Assembly (NCBI RefSeq): GCF_019578655.1
Contig: NC_063261.1
Span: 12,948,216 to 13,012,215 of the forward strand
From: Ricinus communis
Taxonomy: Eukaryota; Streptophyta; Magnoliopsida; Malpighiales; Euphorbiaceae
DNA length: 64,000 nucleotides
Direction of reading: 5' to 3'
Within the stretch, counting starts at the first letter, position 1, and each line of letters opens with the position of its first letter. A model generated the notes under the pieces. The model was not told the DNA's origin. It did no database searches and was given only the letters and a program-made list of their open reading frames with translations. The position numbers and the translations under genes are program-made. Shown here piece by piece: positions 62,991 to 64,000 of the stretch.

Positions 62991-63042
<52 letters not shown>
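62923..63042 (+). repeat. (AAT)n microsatellite, about 40 units
   Basis: Uninterrupted AAT repeats except for a single ACC unit near 62988. A reading frame through it encodes poly-isoleucine and is an artefact of the repeat. Confidence 0.97.
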
Positions 63043-63049
63043 GAGTGGA

Positions 63050-63900
63050 AGTGGAGAAGTAATGTAACTCCTTATTCTATTATCTGCCGAAAGGCTGAAA
63101 GGAAGAGAGATTTTTTTGTTAGTATACTTGTGCCTGCAAAATACGACACTCCCATCTGATTTAAGTCATACACTCCAACTCCAAGCAAAGTTTTCATAAG
63201 TCACGTACGTGGATTGGCCGAATTCTTTTACGAGTCTTACAAGATTCGGGCTGCCATAACATTATGATGATTGAAAATGCTTCATTCATAGTAAACTCTA
63301 TACAGTGAAACAGACTTGACACCAATAGCAATGTTTCCCCCCTGAAAATATATAAGTTGGGGAAATCAATATTTTTGGTGGGTGACATTTGTTCCAATGG
63401 AAAATAAATCTCTTATCCTTCTGTATTTATATTAGATAAAGAACATCATTTGAAATGGTTAATACCTTGTTTTTACTCGTAATAAGGTGAAAATGTCTGG
63501 AAGTAAAGTTGGCGCCATTATATCCCAATCTTATTGATGTAAGTCCTCCCTTGAGGGAAGTGAAAACAATTTGATGCCTAGTTATGTAATCCTAGTTCTG
63601 CTTAGAAATATACCTTTTATTGGAAATTTAACTGTTATCTTCTTTTATAAATAAATCCCGTTTTTAAAATAATTACCATTAATGATAAAAATATTAGCAA
63701 CTTATTAAAACCCTTTATTACTCAGATACTATTATTTATGATCAACTATTAATAGTATTGTTCTTTTATTAAAATTATCTAAAAGACATGATAGATCTAA
63801 AATAACTTTCACCTTTAACAAATTAGCTCACACTAATACTTTTATAAGTGATAAGGACTCATCTAATGCCAGAAATAGAAAGGTACAAAGAAAGTACTTG
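63050..63900. other. Non-coding spacer
   Basis: No gene or ordered repeat can be supported. Confidence 0.4.
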
Positions 63901-63909
63901 TCGAAGGAA

Positions 63910-63983
63910 AATGTTACCCTAGCAAGCATATAGAGTTTGATGAGATAACAAAAGAACAAAATGTTACCCTATCAAGCATGTAG
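63910..63983 (+). repeat. Two direct repeats at the window edge, period 51 bp
   Basis: ATGTTACCCTAGCAAGCATA (63910) and ATGTTACCCTATCAAGCATG (63961) are near-identical starts, each followed by TAG and a TTTGATGA segment. More units may lie beyond the window. Confidence 0.85.
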
Positions 63984-64000
63984 ATGAATTTTGATGATTT

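Noticed and set aside
62881..63159. A 92-codon reading frame with a long poly-isoleucine run
   Set aside because: It is the (AAT)n microsatellite read in one frame.

Overview
The window is plant nuclear DNA. It is very AT-rich, has spliced genes with GT-AG introns, and the host proteins are eudicot-like. Decayed LTR retrotransposons, a LINE, a MULE/FRS-type transposase and foldback elements fill most of the space. The species cannot be fixed from the sequence; the gene content fits a rosid (Malpighiales is my guess, weakly held). There are no bacterial genes, CRISPR arrays, or tRNA or rRNA genes that I can support.

Host genes, left to right: (1) 105-2744 (+), the last six exons of a BIG BROTHER-type RING-H2 E3 ubiquitin ligase whose 5' end lies outside the window; (2) 6698-9303 (+), a six-exon gene for a 358-aa basic, low-complexity protein I do not recognise; (3) 10212-10703 (+), an intronless gene for a probable plastid membrane protein with an internal duplication; (4) 23368-23577 (-), a probable small membrane-anchored or secreted 69-aa protein; (5) 49445-52951 (+), a six-exon gene for the mitochondrial ATP synthase OSCP (delta/O) subunit, with four TGGGCT Site II-type boxes upstream. 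These genes are unrelated in function and do not form a cluster.

Repeat layout: 3.7-6.2 kb holds dispersed repeats, a tandem duplication and a long-TIR non-autonomous element. 11.3-12.1 kb is an AT-rich element built of degenerate tandem units; relatives lie near 22, 32/37, 45.7-46.5 and 55.5 kb. 13.0-15.0 kb is a truncated Ty3/gypsy Tat-like element (5' LTR, primer-binding-site region, gag). 16638-19497 is a clean 2.86-kb solo LTR with a 5-bp target duplication. 25.7-30.1 kb is a composite on the minus strand: a Tat-like 3' LTR with a decayed antisense ORF, joined to gag and a ~2-kb LTR of another gypsy family. 32282-36846 is a complete but mutated Ty1/copia element with short LTRs and a target duplication, inserted into the AT-rich element. 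41.2-42.9 kb is a LINE fragment (-). 43.3-45.7 kb is an inverted relative of the ~2-kb LTR plus leader-like sequence. 47.7-48.4 kb holds two degenerate minisatellites. 56.7-57.0 kb is a long foldback. 57.7-59.2 kb looks like an Athila-type ORF1 relic, and 59.6-62.1 kb is a FAR1/FRS-like transposase pseudogene (-).

No plainly new system stands out. The most unusual items are the antisense ORF of the Tat-like element with its own TATA box, the palindromic repeat clusters inside two LTR families, the foldback at 56.7 kb, the dispersed tandem-unit AT-rich family, and the internally duplicated plastid membrane protein.
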